A DNA stretch of 64,000 bases from Planctomycetota bacterium (lineage in GTDB: Bacteria > Planctomycetota > UBA1135 > GCA-002686595): positions 310,001 to 374,000 of the forward strand of contig JAKLKU010000003.1 in the NCBI GenBank assembly GCA_023150475.1, written 5' to 3'. A program made the translations under genes and the position numbers. Within the stretch, counting starts at the first letter, position 1. The number at the start of each line of letters is the position of its first letter. Positions 62,260 to 64,000 of this stretch are shown piece after piece. The notes under the pieces were generated by a model. The model had not been told where the DNA came from. It ran no database searches and saw only the letters and a program-made list of their open reading frames with translations.

Positions 62260-64000
62260 ATGAGCCCCCATCCGGCCCGTCGGATCCTCGTGGCGTTCGC
62301 GTTCTTCGGTGCGATCGGCGGCATCGCTTGGTACGACCGCAACCAACCGCGCGTCGCCGGCCCGTCGCGCGACATGGACGCGCCGTTCCGCTTCCGCGAA
62401 GTGTCGAAGGAGCTCGGCATCGACTTCATGCACACGGCGCCGGTGCTCGATTCGAAGCTCGCGCACATCATGCCGCACGTCGCCGGGATGGGCGCGGCGG
62501 TCTCGATTGCCGACGCGAATCACGACGGCCGGCCCGACGTGTACGCGACGACTAGCGAGTTCGGGCTCTCGAACGCGCTCTACGTGCGCCAACCCGACGG
62601 CAAGTTCCGCGACGTCGCGCGCGAGGCGGGCGTCGGCGAGCTCAACGTCGAGGGCCGCGGCTGCTCGATGGGCTCCGTCTGGGGCGACTACGACGGCGAC
62701 GGCGACGAGGACCTCTTCGTCTATCGCTGGGGCTATCCGGTGCTCGCGCGCAACGACGGCGTCCCGGCGGGCGCGACCGACGGCGTGCCCAAGTTCACGG
62801 AGGTCACGCGCGACGCCGGCCTCGAACACTGGATCAACGCGAACGGCGCGACGTGGTTCGACTACGACCGCGACGGCAGGCTCGATCTCTACGTCGCGGG
62901 CTACTTCTCGGAGGCGATCGACCTCTGGAACCTCGCCGACACGACGATCATGCAGGAGAGCTTCGAGTTCGCCTCGAACGGCGGACGCAACTGGCTCTTC
63001 CACAACCTCGGCGACGGCAAGTTCGAGGACGTCACCGACGCCATGGGCTGCAACAGCACGCGGTGGACGCTCGGCGTCGCCGCCGCGGACTTGAACGCCG
63101 ACGGCTGGGTCGACCTCTACATCGCGAACGACTACGGGCCGGAGGAGTACTTCGTCAACCGCGAGGGCAAACGCTTCGAGTTGATGGACAAGGTCGGCCT
63201 CGCCGAAAGCTCGAAGAGCGGCATGTGCGTCGCGCTCGGCGACTTCGAGAACAAGGGCCGGCTCGGCGTCTACGTCACCAACATCTCGGTGCGCCGCTAC
63301 CTCTTCCAAGGCAACAACCTGCGCGTCAATCGGCTCGCCGAGGACGGCCGCTTCTACAACGACGCGCGCGATCAGCTCGCGGACTGCGGTTGGGCGTGGG
63401 GCTCGCAGTTCGGCGACTTCGACAACGACGGCTGGCGCGACCTCTTCGTCGTCAACGGCTTCATCAGCGCGAGCAAGGACCAGGACTACTGGTACGAGAT
63501 GGGGAAGATCGCCGGCGCCGCGGGCCCGATGTTCCTCGACGCGCAGCACTGGCCTGCGATGGGCGACAAGAGCCTCTCGGGCTACGAACGCTCGCGCGTG
63601 CTCTGGAACAAGGCGGGCCGCGGTTGGATGGACGTCGCGCCGATCGTCGGCGTCGACGATCTGTACGACGGCCGCGCGGTCGCGATCGCCGATCTCGACG
63701 GGCGTGGCGCGCTCGACGTGATCGTCGCGAACCAACGCGGCCCGCTGCTCGTGTATCGCTCCGAGCCGAAGTCCGAAAACCGCTGGATCGGCTTCGAACT
63801 CGTCGGCAAACGCGGCAACTCCTCCGCGATCGGCGGCTCGGTGACGATCCACTTCGGCGGCAAGCAACAGGTCGCGGTCGTCGACGGTGGCTCCGGATTC
63901 TGCAGCCAGAACGAACGGCGCCTCTTGTTCGGCCTCGGTTCGGTCGCGAGCGTCGACAAGGCCGTCGTGCGTTGGCCGTCCGGCGTCGAGCAGGAGCTCG
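62260..64000 (+). CDS. exported VCBS/FG-GAP and ASPIC/UnbV-type protein (partial, runs off the window)
   Basis: The reading frame is open from the ATG at 62,260 to the end of the window (580 codons, no stop). The protein starts with a signal anchor (ILVAFAFFGAIGGIAWY). Repeats of the VCBS or FG-GAP type follow: SIADANHDGRPDVYAT, GSVWGDYDGDGDEDLFVY, TWFDYDRDGRLDLYVAGYF, VAAADLNADGWVDLYIANDY, GSQFGDFDNDGWRDLFVVNG and IADLDGRGALDVIVANQRG. Near the end, SENRWIGFELVG and NSSAIGGSVTI and the final VVRWPSGVEQEL match the ASPIC/UnbV domain, so little more than the end of that domain should be missing. Such proteins are common in planctomycetes and usually exported; their role is largely unknown. It shares a 126-base divergent promoter region with the gene at 62,133. 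Confidence 0.88.
   Translation, partial: MSPHPARRILVAFAFFGAIGGIAWYDRNQPRVAGPSRDMDAPFRFREVSKELGIDFMHTAPVLDSKLAHIMPHVAGMGAAVSIADANHDGRPDVYATTSEFGLSNALYVRQPDGKFRDVAREAGVGELNVEGRGCSMGSVWGDYDGDGDEDLFVYRWGYPVLARNDGVPAGATDGVPKFTEVTRDAGLEHWINANGATWFDYDRDGRLDLYVAGYFSEAIDLWNLADTTIMQESFEFASNGGRNWLFHNLGDGKFEDVTDAMGCNSTRWTLGVAAADLNADGWVDLYIANDYGPEEYFVNREGKRFELMDKVGLAESSKSGMCVALGDFENKGRLGVYVTNISVRRYLFQGNNLRVNRLAEDGRFYNDARDQLADCGWAWGSQFGDFDNDGWRDLFVVNGFISASKDQDYWYEMGKIAGAAGPMFLDAQHWPAMGDKSLSGYERSRVLWNKAGRGWMDVAPIVGVDDLYDGRAVAIADLDGRGALDVIVANQRGPLLVYRSEPKSENRWIGFELVGKRGNSSAIGGSVTIHFGGKQQVAVVDGGSGFCSQNERRLLFGLGSVASVDKAVVRWPSGVEQEL

Noticed and set aside
62134..63867. Upstream extension of the gene at 60,850 on the minus strand.
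   Set aside because: It runs antisense to an ASPIC/UnbV protein with clear calcium-binding repeats; the signal peptide begins at 62,133.

Overview
The window is GC-rich bacterial chromosome. It carries 37 protein genes, one of them cut by the right edge, and no tRNA, rRNA, CRISPR array, IS element or phage gene that I can see. Three features suggest Planctomycetota: many large exported proteins built from seven-bladed FG-GAP propellers, right-handed beta-helices and DCNxNGxPDxCD-type repeats; an ECF-type sigma factor fused to a membrane anchor and transthyretin-like repeats; and Tat or lipoprotein signals on oxidoreductases. A C-terminal module shared by four exported proteins fits the lineage of marine planctomycete isolates with proteins ending in a WYRDP...LSDGL motif. 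The phylum is a fairly firm inference; anything finer is a guess.

Layout. 0.2-12.9 kb: exported and surface proteins (small secreted protein, TTR-like repeat protein, FG-GAP protein, von Willebrand A lipoprotein, a Gly-rich membrane protein, a PQQ-like propeller with a degenerate gluzincin-like tail, a Tat-exported SDR). 12.9-21.9 kb: the sigma-TTR fusion diverging from recQ, a large protein of unknown function and an endonuclease/exonuclease/phosphatase-family enzyme. 22.2-26.2 kb: a Hen1-Pnkp RNA repair operon with overlapping genes. 26.3-31.3 kb: a glycosyltransferase and a B12-radical-SAM protein with overlapping genes, then a nine-haem lipoprotein cytochrome. 31.5-35.4 kb: three beta-helix proteins, two of them tandem paralogues sharing a nearly identical 3' block and terminator. 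35.9-37.7 kb: CDP-glucose synthesis and dehydration. 37.9-44.2 kb: a large beta-helix protein, a DinB-like/PP-loop gene pair and another FG-GAP protein. 44.4-51.7 kb: an 8-bp tandem repeat, a sugar C-methyltransferase, an SDR, two polytopic membrane proteins and a dolichyl-phosphate-glucose-type glycosyltransferase; with the CDP genes these look like a dispersed surface-polysaccharide locus. 51.7-56.6 kb: a RyR-domain protein with four membrane segments, a hybrid histidine kinase and a TerB-like protein. 56.6-64 kb: an FG-GAP protein, a lysyl-endopeptidase-like serine protease, a second degenerate gluzincin-like protein and a partial ASPIC/UnbV protein.

The best candidate for an under-described system is the RyR plus tandem two-TM protein at 51,734-53,149. 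It resembles membrane effectors of nucleotide-dependent conflict systems but has no obvious partner gene nearby. The Hen1-Pnkp operon is an established RNA repair system; its leader contains an unexplained direct repeat just before the ribosome binding site. The sigma factor fused to an exported repeat tail suggests transcription control tethered to the membrane. Strong hairpins with no U-tract lie between several convergent gene pairs.
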